Source: JAWLFI01 sp964626595 (GTDB lineage Bacteria; Bacteroidota; Bacteroidia; Chitinophagales; Saprospiraceae). From it: DNA of 9,132 bases. The notes under the pieces are model-generated. The model was not told the origin of the DNA, did not search any database, and worked only from the letters and a program-made list of their open reading frames with translations. The position numbers and the translations under genes are program-made. The stretch covers positions 1 through 9,132 of the forward strand of contig CAZVFU010000083.1 of assembly GCA_964626595.1 (NCBI GenBank), in the 5' to 3' direction. Positions 1 to 6,209 of the stretch are shown here, piece by piece (position 1 is the stretch's first letter; every line of letters starts with the position of its first letter).

Positions 1-14
1 CCCGTTTTACTCAT
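1..14 (-). CDS. Start of a downstream gene, probably the ABC permease (partial)
   Basis: An ATG at 12-14 (minus) shares four bases (ATGA) with the stop codon of the ABC ATPase gene and opens a frame reading M-S-K-T-G before the window ends. A 4-base overlap of this kind usually marks translational coupling, and ATPase genes of this ABC-2 family are commonly followed by their membrane permease. Only about four codons are visible, so the frame itself proves nothing. The identity is inferred from position and the overlap alone. Confidence 0.45.
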
Positions 15-937
15 GCGATTTGTGGATTTTTTTCTCCGGTAACTTCTATGAAAATTTCATTGAGACTCGGCAGACTTTTTTCAAAATGCAATACTTCAAT
101 ATTTTGCTGAATGATATGTTGTAAGAGGGTAGATGCTGGCGTTTCTTCCGGAAGTCGGACTTCCCATAAGCCTTTATTAGTCTCCTTTAATACCTCTACC
201 TTGTCGGGCAGAAAAGCAGAAGGGTCTTGTCCGATGTCAATAAGATATTCATTATTCCAATATTTCATCTTGATATCTTCGATCGGTCCTTCCAGAATTT
301 TTGCACCGTGATTGACTACGACGATCTCATCGCATAGTTCCTCGACCTGTTCCATTCGGTGTGTCGATAAGATCACACCGCATCCTTTCTCACTTAACCG
401 TATAATTTCTTTTTGAACTAGTCGGGTGTTCACCGGATCAAGGCCTGAGAACGGTTCATCCAAAATCATGAGCTTGGGGTCATGCATCACCGTGGCGATA
501 AACTGCACTTTCTGTTGCATCCCTTTCGATAGTTCTTCAATTTTCTTGTCCCACCAATCTGCTATCTCAAAGCGATCCAGCCACTCCATGACTTTTAGTT
601 TCCCCTCCTTTCGACTCCAGCCCCGCAACCGAATCAAATACATTAAATGATCCCCGACACTCATTTTTTTATAGAGGCCTCTCTCCTCGGGTAAATAGCC
701 GATATGCTGGGATAGCCGACCGTCTACCACTTTCCCGTTTAGCGAAATCGTTCCTTCATCGGGAAGAGTAATCCCGGTTATCATTCGAATGGTCGAAGTC
801 TTACCTGCGCCATTGGGGCCGAGTAGTCCAAACAAGACACCGGGCTTGACACTAAAGGTGAGGTCATCTACGGCCAGATGGCCTTCATATTGCTTCGTAA
901 CATGCTGTAAGTCTAAAATCGGGTGCGAGTTTTCCAT
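11..937 (-). CDS. ABC-2 type exporter ATP-binding protein (NatA/YhaQ-like, C-terminal DUF4162)
   Basis: This 308-residue cytoplasmic ATPase would power an ABC-2 type exporter with a separate membrane permease. All nucleotide-binding motifs are intact: Walker A GPNGAGKT (40-47), signature LSKGMQQK (137-144), Walker B LMILDEP (156-162) with catalytic E161, D-loop SGLDP (164-168) and switch His193 in STH. The Q-loop position reads YLPEERGLY (81-89), with Glu instead of Gln. This is a hallmark, as I recall it, of the NatA/YhaQ branch and not a defect. Residues ~215-300 match the accessory C-terminal region (DUF4162) of that branch. The ATG start lies 7 residues before the first beta strand, has no Shine-Dalgarno, and sits ~24 bases below a good promoter at 961-993. 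The next gene overlaps its stop by four bases. The substrate cannot be read from the ATPase; Na+ export, known for NatA, is one possibility only. Confidence 0.93.
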   Translation of the reverse strand: MENSHPILDLQHVTKQYEGHLAVDDLTFSVKPGVLFGLLGPNGAGKTSTIRMITGITLPDEGTISLNGKVVDGRLSQHIGYLPEERGLYKKMSVGDHLMYLIRLRGWSRKEGKLKVMEWLDRFEIADWWDKKIEELSKGMQQKVQFIATVMHDPKLMILDEPFSGLDPVNTRLVQKEIIRLSEKGCGVILSTHRMEQVEELCDEIVVVNHGAKILEGPIEDIKMKYWNNEYLIDIGQDPSAFLPDKVEVLKETNKGLWEVRLPEETPASTLLQHIIQQNIEVLHFEKSLPSLNEIFIEVTGEKNPQIA

Positions 938-960
938 ATAGCTAAGTCATAATGATGTCA

Positions 961-993
961 CAAATATAAGCCCGAAGACTCAAATAATTACAA
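961..993 (-). promoter_or_regulatory. Bacteroidota-type promoter for the ABC exporter operon
   Basis: On the minus strand TATATTTG (961-968) matches the TAnnTTTG -7 consensus exactly. A TTG (991-993) lies 22 bases upstream of it, within the 17-23 base range reported for this phylum. Transcription would start near 954, leaving a leader of roughly 17 bases before the ATG at 937. The ATPase can therefore be transcribed separately from the START-like gene upstream. Confidence 0.55.
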
Positions 994-1064
994 TTCATTC
1001 GATGAACAAGTGAATTTTTCGGAAGAACAAAGGAATAGATCCAAGCTGAGCGTTCAGAAATGGA

Positions 1065-1445
1065 TTAACCCCCGGTCTCCTTGCGAAGTTGTTCAATTTG
1101 ACTGTTCCACAAATCTTTCTGCTCCTGAACCTCATCTTCATCGGCAAAATCAGTGATTTCAAGGATAGTTTCTCCAGTCACATCGGACTTATACATTCGA
1201 TATTCGAAATACTCTTCTTCATCGTCTGCATCCAGCCATCGAAATCGAAGACGCTCTTCTTCAATATCATCGACAAGCTCGGCTTCTTCCTCGAAACCTT
1301 GCCAATTGAAAGTGTAAATGTCATCTTTAATGTCTACACCATCGCAAAACCACCGGATCAGGGTAGAAGGGGTGGTTAAGAATTGGTACAGAATGGCTGG
1401 TGAGGCTCTGAAAATATATTCTAAGTCGAAGGATACACGCTTCAT
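1065..1445 (-). CDS. START-like domain protein of unknown function
   Basis: This is a 126-residue, very acidic cytoplasmic protein. It begins with a beta strand (KRVSFDLEYIF), then a helical stretch with the motif RASPAILYQFLTTPSTLIRWF (13-33), several strands rich in Glu and Asp (50-100), and a C-terminal amphipathic helix (DLWNSQIEQLRKE, 111-123). This order matches the START/SRPBCC (AHSA1-like) helix-grip fold, which forms a hydrophobic cavity. Short single-domain members are widespread in Bacteroidota, annotated simply as START-like. No ligand or partner is known to me. There is no signal peptide or membrane segment. It is divergent from rpoD, with 164 bases between them, and lies 127 bases upstream of the ABC ATPase on the same strand. 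The ATG at 1445 starts right at the conserved first strand, so the start looks correct. Family recognition is from pattern memory and not from a profile search. Confidence 0.85.
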   Translation of the reverse strand: MKRVSFDLEYIFRASPAILYQFLTTPSTLIRWFCDGVDIKDDIYTFNWQGFEEEAELVDDIEEERLRFRWLDADDEEEYFEYRMYKSDVTGETILEITDFADEDEVQEQKDLWNSQIEQLRKETGG

Positions 1446-1481
1446 AAATCAAAGGTTTTTCTTTAAGTCGGTAATAAACTG

Positions 1482-1489
1482 TAAATTTG
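1482..1489 (+). promoter_or_regulatory. Possible rpoD promoter -7 element
   Basis: TAAATTTG is an exact TAnnTTTG match and would give a leader of roughly 115 bases before the rpoD ATG. No TTG is present 17-23 bases upstream; that stretch is a run of T broken by a C. The call therefore rests on the -7 element alone. Confidence 0.3.
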
Positions 1490-1592
1490 CAATTTTTCAT
1501 AAAGAAATGAACTTTTTTTCCAAAAATCGAATTGGAAAGATCGTATTGAGGCTTAAAAGTCGCTTGAGACAAGTAAAGCATTTTTTTTCAAC

Positions 1593-1600
1593 CAAACTTA
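1593..1600 (-). promoter_or_regulatory. Possible START-like gene promoter -7 element
   Basis: On the minus strand this reads TAAGTTTG, an exact TAnnTTTG match. It would start transcription near 1586 and give a leader of roughly 140 bases for the START-like gene. No TTG lies at the expected upstream distance, inside the first codons of rpoD. It may be a chance match. Confidence 0.25.
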
Positions 1601-1609
1601 AATGATTGC

Positions 1610-2482
1610 ATGAGGCAGCTTAAGATTACGAAATCCATAACCAATCGGGAAAGTCAATCTCTCGAAAAGTATTTGCAGGAAATAGGTAAAGTGGACCTAT
1701 TAACACCTGAAGAAGAGGTCGAACTGGCAAAACGGATCAAAAAGGGGGATGAAATCGCCCTCGAAAAACTCACCAAAGCAAATTTGCGTTTCGTCGTCTC
1801 CGTGGCGAAGCAATATCAAAATCAAGGACTTTCTCTTAGTGATTTGATCAACGAGGGGAATTTGGGATTAATAAAAGCGGCACAGCGATTTGATGAAACC
1901 CGTGGTTTCAAGTTCATCTCCTATGCGGTTTGGTGGATTCGTCAATCGATTCTGCAGGCGCTCGCCGAACAGTCTCGTATTGTGCGACTGCCTTTAAATA
2001 AAGTCGGGTCTTTGAATAAGATTAACCGCGCTTTTTCTGAATTGGAGCAGAATTACGAGCGAGAGCCCTCTGCTGATGAGTTAGCCGAGCAGTTAGAAAT
2101 TTCACCGGAGGAGGTCGAGACGACATTGGCTGTTGCCTCTCGTCATGTCTCTGTCGACGCGCCTTTTGTGGAAGGAGAAGATAATTCCTTACTCGATGTA
2201 TTGGAGAATGACAAAACGCCAAATACAGATGAAGACTTGGACTATACGCAGTCATTAAGTAAGGAAATCAACCGATCATTGAGTTCCCTGACAGAACGAC
2301 AATGCGATGTGATCAAATTATACTACGGTATTGGCCTTAAACATCCTATGTCCCTGGAGGATATTGGTGACAAATTTGGCTTGACTCGCGAACGCGTTCG
2401 CCAAATTAAGGATAAAGCTATTAATAAGCTTCGAACGACAAACCGCAGTAAACTGCTTAAAAACTACTTGGGTGTAAAGTAA
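1610..2482 (+). CDS. rpoD: RNA polymerase primary sigma factor RpoD/SigA
   Basis: This 290-residue sigma-70 protein directs RNA polymerase to housekeeping promoters. Region 1.2 (SLEKYLQEIGKVDLLTPEEE, 17-36) is followed by core-binding region 2 and the -10 recognition segment FKFISYAVWWIRQSI (100-114). Region 3 follows (~125-205, including the linker SVDAPFVEGEDNSLLDVLEN), then region 4 with LTERQCDVIKLYYGIG (227-242) and the -35-binding helix-turn-helix MSLEDIGDKFGLTRERVRQIK (247-267). It lacks the long region 1.1 and the non-conserved insert of proteobacterial RpoD, and its length is usual for Bacteroidota primary sigma factors. Intact region 1.2 and the full region 3 argue against a stress-type ECF factor. 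The ATG at 1610 lacks a Shine-Dalgarno and shares ATGA with a three-codon frame starting at 1602. The gene stands alone, divergent from the START-like gene, and ends 18 bases before a strong terminator. Confidence 0.96.
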   Translation: MRQLKITKSITNRESQSLEKYLQEIGKVDLLTPEEEVELAKRIKKGDEIALEKLTKANLRFVVSVAKQYQNQGLSLSDLINEGNLGLIKAAQRFDETRGFKFISYAVWWIRQSILQALAEQSRIVRLPLNKVGSLNKINRAFSELEQNYEREPSADELAEQLEISPEEVETTLAVASRHVSVDAPFVEGEDNSLLDVLENDKTPNTDEDLDYTQSLSKEINRSLSSLTERQCDVIKLYYGIGLKHPMSLEDIGDKFGLTRERVRQIKDKAINKLRTTNRSKLLKNYLGVK

Positions 2483-2500
2483 AGTGTTATAAGTAGGGTG

Positions 2501-2539
2501 AAAATAGGGCTTAGCAAATACATGCTAAGCCCTATTTTT
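2501..2539 (+). terminator. Strong intrinsic terminator of rpoD
   Basis: A perfect 16-bp stem (2501-2516 with 2523-2538) encloses a 6-base loop, AATACA. The left arm starts with four A and the right arm runs into five T (2535-2539). The GGGCTTAGC core gives a stable hairpin. The A and T tracts on both sides would allow termination in either direction, although the gene on each side is transcribed rightwards. Confidence 0.92.
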
Positions 2540-2655
2540 ATTTGGTGAGAGACCACTCGTAGACTTTATTTCCAAATTAAGTTTTATTTGTAGGAACAAT
2601 GAATTATCTATATCCCTTTTTTTATTGATTGATTGAGTGTTTATTGGTCTCGAGA

Positions 2656-2686
2656 TTTGCATAACCAAATAAGTTTGCTATTTTTG
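2656..2686 (+). promoter_or_regulatory. Near-consensus Bacteroidota promoter of the secreted protein gene
   Basis: TTTG (2656-2659), 19 bases, then TATTTTTG (2679-2686) is a near-ideal -33/-7 pair. Transcription would start near 2693, about 19 bases before the ATG at 2712. A second exact -7 match, TAAGTTTG (2670-2677), lies just upstream with TTG at 2644-2646 (23-base spacing) and could give a second start site. A palindrome TCTCGAGA (2648-2655) touches the -33 element. Confidence 0.65.
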
Positions 2687-2711
2687 AATTAAACCTACAA
2701 TAATCAAAACT

Positions 2712-5700
2712 ATGAAGCAGCTTTTTACCTTTTGCGCTTTCGCGTTTTTCTCTCTTTTTGTGATAAATAATTCACATGCCCAATTAGCCGACGGTTCTGA
2801 GGCTCCGGATTGGACGCTGACGGATCTCGATGGCAATACACATACTTTGTATGATGAGTTGGATGCAGGCAGGCAGGTTTATTTGGTCTTCTCAGCGACT
2901 TGGTGCGGTCCTTGTTGGGGCTACCACAATTCCGGAAATATGGAATCCATATACGAGGATTTTGGGCCTGATGGTACCAATGAAGCTCGAGTATATTTTA
3001 TCGAAGCCGATTTAAACACGAATGAGGCTTGTTTATATGGTCCTTCAGGTTGTAATGGCACTACGCAAGGAGATTGGGTAGATGGGATTCCATTTCCCAT
3101 TATCAACCTTACCTCAGCAAATGGGCCTTCGGTAGCAAGTCAATATCAAATTGGCTATTACCCAACGGTTTACACGATTTGTCCGGATAAGCGCATCTTC
3201 GAAACAGGTCAGGCTTCTTCTGCTGTCTTGGAAACGTATATGACAAGTTGCGATATGGCACCGGTCTCAATAGATCCATACGACGAATTATGTTTCGAGG
3301 ATGAAACCGGAGGTATAGATATCGAAATTATCGAAGGACATGGGAATGTTAGTTTCTCCTGGAATAATGGCTCTAACAATCAAAATTTATCCAATGTAGG
3401 TCAGGGTGTTTATACCGTCACGGCCACAGATGGCAACGGAGTATTTATCGAAATGGAAGGCGAAGTGGGCGGTCCCAATGCGCCATTAGCCGTTGAGGAG
3501 GACAACCTAGAATTAGATCAACCCTGTTTTGGCGATGCCGAAGGGGCCATTGAGTTATCCGCATTTGGGGGAACTCCGGGGTATACTGCGGCTTGGTCAG
3601 ATGGAGAAACGGGTTTTGTACGAACCGGCCTGCCCGTCGGGCAGTACTCAGTCGACATCACAGATGCAAATGGCTGCGAAGAGTCTATGTCTTATGAAAT
3701 CACTGAGCCGCCGCTGCTGACCCTGGATTTAACACGAATTAACGAGAATTGTGATCAATCCGATGGGGTAATTATTGCCACCGCCGATGGGGGAACTCTT
3801 CCCTTTCAATATGATATCGGTTTTGGTCCATCGAATAACAATAGTTTTACTGATTTGCCGGCCGGCAATTATAATTTGACTATTACCGATGGTAATGGAT
3901 GTCAGGAATTCGACAATATCGAAATTGAAAATGAGCCTGCTCCTGTAGCCAATGCCCCCGCAGAGATGGAAATTCAATGTGCCGGGAATGAGCTCATTAT
4001 TGATGCCTCAGACTCCGAAGTCGAGTCAGGTACAGATATTGAATGGACTACGGCTGATGGAAATATAGTAGACGGAGGCAATAGCTTGACACCTACCGTG
4101 GATCAGGCCGGAACGTATACATTGACCTTGACCAATTCCTCAGTTTGTACAGATATCGCCGAGGTATTAGTCGAAGTAGGTGGAGATCAGCCCATTGCTG
4201 ATGCAGGCGATACCGGTGAATTGGACTGCGCACAAACCAGTGTTACGATTGGGTCATCAAATAGCTCCAGCGGACCTAACATTTCTTACGAATGGTTAGA
4301 TGAAGATGGAGAAGTAGTGGGAACCACTCAATTTGTTGATGTAGATAATGTAGGTGTCTACACCTTAACCGTGAGTGATTCAGAGACGGGATGTGCCTCC
4401 GAAGCTACCGTTGAGGTTATTGAAGTGAGTTCAGATCTGGAAATTCAGACTGCGGCCTCAGGGCCGATTAGCTGTGTTGCTGTCGAAGTGGAAATCTCAG
4501 GAATGGGAAGTACGAGTGGACAGAATATATCCTATCAGTGGTTAGATGCAGATGGAAATGAAATTAGCTCTGATCTTACGACCACAGTAAATAGCAGTGG
4601 AGAGTACACTTTGATTATTTTGGACGGAGAGACGGGCTGCTCGACTCAAGAAACGGTTGTTGTCGACGAAGATATTGAGACACCCACAGCTGAAGTAGAA
4701 GGGGAAACGGTTATTGGCTGTGACCAGGAACCTGTGTCATTATCTGTTAATAGTTCTGCCACGGAGCGAAATGTGGTTTGGTACCGGGTGGATAACGGTG
4801 ATCTCATCGAAATCGGCTCTGGCGATAATATCTCTATCTCAGAAGCCGGCGAATATCAGGTAGAAGTGACCGATACAGAAAATGGATGTGCTACTGATGA
4901 AGCTTTCCTCGTAGATTTGGATGAAAATGTGCCTGCTATAGAATTGGCTACCCCGTCATTGTTAAGTTGTACCTTAACGGAAATTTCACTCGATGCGACG
5001 GGGTCCAGTCAGGGGCCTGAGTTTACCTACGAGTGGGTTACTTTGGACGGAAATATTGTTTCCGGCGCCAACACACTTTCTCCTGTGGTTGGATCAGTGG
5101 GAACCTATGAGCTCCGAATTATAAATACGGATAATGGTTGTGAAAATACGCTGAGTGTTGAGGTGGAATCATATAATGAAGCCCCCACGGCTGAAGTAGC
5201 GGTAGAAACAAATCAGCGAACGCTGAATTTTGATGCAGATTACGAAGGGAGTGATTTATCCTACTCCTGGGATTTTGGGGATGGAAATACTTCCAATGAT
5301 CCCAACGGTGAACATACTTATAGTGACAATGGAACCTATGAAGTCTGTCTGACGGTATCAAACGATTGTGGTGAAAACACCTATTGTGAGTCTGTAGACA
5401 TTTCCGTTCAGGCCTTGTCAGCCAGTGGCTCTGTTTCTAATATTAATTGTGCTGGAAATGCGAATGGTGCCATTCAGTTACAAGTTTCAGGCGGAATCGC
5501 ACCTTACACCATTGAGTGGAGCACTGGCGAAGAGGATGTTTTAGAGCTTTCGGGATTAGAAGCAGGTATTTATACAGTAACCATCCGTGATGCGGAAGGA
5601 AACGAGGAGGTTCTCGAGTTCGAGATTCTTCAGCCTGATCCCATTTTACTTGAAAATGTGTCCATATCCAATAGCTCTGGAAGTGAAGACGATGGTTCTA

Positions 5701-6140
5701 TCAGTTTTGATATTACTGGCGGAACGCAACCCTACTCTTTTTCATGGTCTAATGGTGAGACTACTCAAAACCTGGATGATTTAGCACCAGGAGAGTATTT
5801 TCTCACTGTAGTTGATGGGAACAATTGTACAGAGGAGTTTGGTCCCTACACTGTGGGTGTGAGTAGCTCGATTGCCAATGAGCTCGACTATCAGGTTTTT
5901 GATTTATACCCGAATCCGGTTGCACATCAGTTGTTTGTTTCCCTGGACTTGAATTCCGCTGTGAAGGATGTTCAACTAGAAATCATTAATCCTCAGGGTC
6001 AATCTCTGTGGATGAAAGATTTCGGACAGCGTCAGCAATTGCGTGAAAAGGTAGAAGTTTCCCATTTGCTGCCGGGAACTTACTTCATGAGACTGCAAGC
6101 GAATGAAAAGCAAGCAGTACGGACGTTTATTGTAAAATAG
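2712..6140 (+). CDS. Secreted thioredoxin-SprB-Ig-PKD multidomain protein with T9SS type A sorting domain
   Basis: This is a 1142-residue exported, probably surface-bound or released protein. The signal peptide spans 1-23 (hydrophobic 4-19, cleavage after SHA). A thioredoxin-fold domain (~25-180) carries the active site WCGPC (64-68) and a cis-proline loop YYPT (149-152). Three SprB-like modules (~183-408) follow, then five Ig-like modules (~413-820), a PKD domain with YSWDFGDGNTS (851-861), two SprB modules (~902-1048) and a T9SS type A sorting domain (~1062-1142) with LYPNPV (1065-1070), PGTYFMRL (1121-1128) and terminal FIVK. The sorting domain normally directs passage through the outer membrane by T9SS, followed by cleavage and anchoring or release. 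The rest is acidic and rich in Asp, Glu, Gly, Ser and Thr, typical of such proteins. The gene is a single transcription unit with its own promoter and flanking terminators. Whether the thioredoxin head is catalytic outside the cell, and what the modules bind, cannot be told from sequence. No frameshift is visible. Confidence 0.93.
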   Translation: MKQLFTFCAFAFFSLFVINNSHAQLADGSEAPDWTLTDLDGNTHTLYDELDAGRQVYLVFSATWCGPCWGYHNSGNMESIYEDFGPDGTNEARVYFIEADLNTNEACLYGPSGCNGTTQGDWVDGIPFPIINLTSANGPSVASQYQIGYYPTVYTICPDKRIFETGQASSAVLETYMTSCDMAPVSIDPYDELCFEDETGGIDIEIIEGHGNVSFSWNNGSNNQNLSNVGQGVYTVTATDGNGVFIEMEGEVGGPNAPLAVEEDNLELDQPCFGDAEGAIELSAFGGTPGYTAAWSDGETGFVRTGLPVGQYSVDITDANGCEESMSYEITEPPLLTLDLTRINENCDQSDGVIIATADGGTLPFQYDIGFGPSNNNSFTDLPAGNYNLTITDGNGCQEFDNIEIENEPAPVANAPAEMEIQCAGNELIIDASDSEVESGTDIEWTTADGNIVDGGNSLTPTVDQAGTYTLTLTNSSVCTDIAEVLVEVGGDQPIADAGDTGELDCAQTSVTIGSSNSSSGPNISYEWLDEDGEVVGTTQFVDVDNVGVYTLTVSDSETGCASEATVEVIEVSSDLEIQTAASGPISCVAVEVEISGMGSTSGQNISYQWLDADGNEISSDLTTTVNSSGEYTLIILDGETGCSTQETVVVDEDIETPTAEVEGETVIGCDQEPVSLSVNSSATERNVVWYRVDNGDLIEIGSGDNISISEAGEYQVEVTDTENGCATDEAFLVDLDENVPAIELATPSLLSCTLTEISLDATGSSQGPEFTYEWVTLDGNIVSGANTLSPVVGSVGTYELRIINTDNGCENTLSVEVESYNEAPTAEVAVETNQRTLNFDADYEGSDLSYSWDFGDGNTSNDPNGEHTYSDNGTYEVCLTVSNDCGENTYCESVDISVQALSASGSVSNINCAGNANGAIQLQVSGGIAPYTIEWSTGEEDVLELSGLEAGIYTVTIRDAEGNEEVLEFEILQPDPILLENVSISNSSGSEDDGSISFDITGGTQPYSFSWSNGETTQNLDDLAPGEYFLTVVDGNNCTEEFGPYTVGVSSSIANELDYQVFDLYPNPVAHQLFVSLDLNSAVKDVQLEIINPQGQSLWMKDFGQRQQLREKVEVSHLLPGTYFMRLQANEKQAVRTFIVK
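3258..3935 (+). repeat. Three N-terminal SprB-like modules
   Basis: Residues ~183-408 hold three related beta-sandwich modules of about 70-78 residues. Each shows the SprB pattern: a polar GG-rich strand, a W/F-containing strand such as FSWNNG or AAWSDG, then a L/V-x-x-G-x-Y-x-V/L-x-I/A-T-D segment (for example LPVGQYSVDITD and LPAGNYNLTITD). The second and third modules each have two cysteines 50 residues apart (C272-C322, C347-C397). The first has only C194 and has lost the second position. The repeat is visible in protein, not as long identical DNA. Confidence 0.8.
3948..5171 (+). repeat. Five tandem Ig-like modules with a fixed cysteine pair
   Basis: Residues ~413-820 form five head-to-tail modules. 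Cysteines fall at 423/479, 506/561, 588/643, 670/726 and 753/810, so each module has exactly two, 55-57 residues apart. The module-to-module spacing is 82 or 83 residues throughout. Shared pattern: C, an alternating strand, SSxSGxNISYEWLD-DG, then VGxYTLxVxDxETGC. The second and third modules are the most alike and share the DNA TGGTTAGATG followed, one base on, by AGATGGA. An intra-module disulfide as in Ig/PKD-like folds is the simplest reading. Confidence 0.85.
5415..5855 (+). repeat. Two C-terminal SprB modules
   Basis: Residues ~902-976 and ~977-1048 are canonical SprB repeats. The first has INCAGNANGAIQLQVSGG (911-928), IEWSTGE and LEAGIYTVTIRD. The second has DGSISFDITGG, FSWSNGETTQNL and LAPGEYFLTVVDGNNC. 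They sit between the PKD domain and the sorting domain. Each has just one cysteine (C913 at its start, C1039 at its end), unlike the paired modules earlier in the protein. Confidence 0.82.
5895..6137 (+). other. T9SS type A C-terminal sorting domain
   Basis: Residues ~1062-1142 match the family: LYPNPV at the start, a strand with QLFVSL, then VQLEIINPQGQSLW, a turn, VSHLLPGTYFMRL and a last strand ending in FIVK at the extreme C-terminus. In studied species such domains bind the T9SS outer-membrane machinery and are removed by the PorU-type sortase. Its presence requires a T9SS encoded elsewhere in the genome. Confidence 0.9.
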
Positions 6141-6168
6141 ACCCCTCCGGTTTTTTAAATAGATACTC

Positions 6169-6209
6169 AACAAAGCATCATCGATTTTTCGATGGTGCTT
6201 TGTTGTTTT
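6169..6209. terminator. Shared hairpin terminator between the convergent secreted-protein gene and mutS
   Basis: A 16-bp stem (6169-6184 with 6189-6204, one G-T wobble) closes a TTTT loop and is followed on the plus strand by GTTTT (6205-6209). It starts 28 bases after the TAG of the secreted-protein gene, so it fits as its terminator. Most of the stem lies inside the last codons of mutS, whose stop is at 6178-6180. On the minus strand the T tract after the hairpin is poor, so termination of mutS here is less certain. Confidence 0.72.

Noticed and set aside
81..937. Glu in place of Gln in the Q-loop of the ABC ATPase as a possible defect
   Set aside because: PEERGLY is, to my knowledge, normal for the NatA/YhaQ branch; all other catalytic residues are intact.
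1040..1064. Imperfect hairpin directly after the START-like gene stop (minus strand)
   Set aside because: Stem of two 4-bp segments with unequal bulges and no proper T tract; too weak to call a terminator.
1318..1605. Open frames on both strands (1318-1605 plus, 1327-1581 minus) between the START-like gene and rpoD
   Set aside because: They overlap the START-like coding sequence in other frames and translate AT-rich intergenic DNA into Lys/Phe-rich sequence without family features.
2624..2635. Three tandem copies of ATTG
   Set aside because: Too short and simple in an AT-rich leader to mean more than chance or slippage.
3258..5855. Internal repeats considered as a CRISPR array or DNA satellite
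   Set aside because: The repeats are in-frame protein modules of 70-83 residues with diverged DNA, not short identical repeats with unique spacers.
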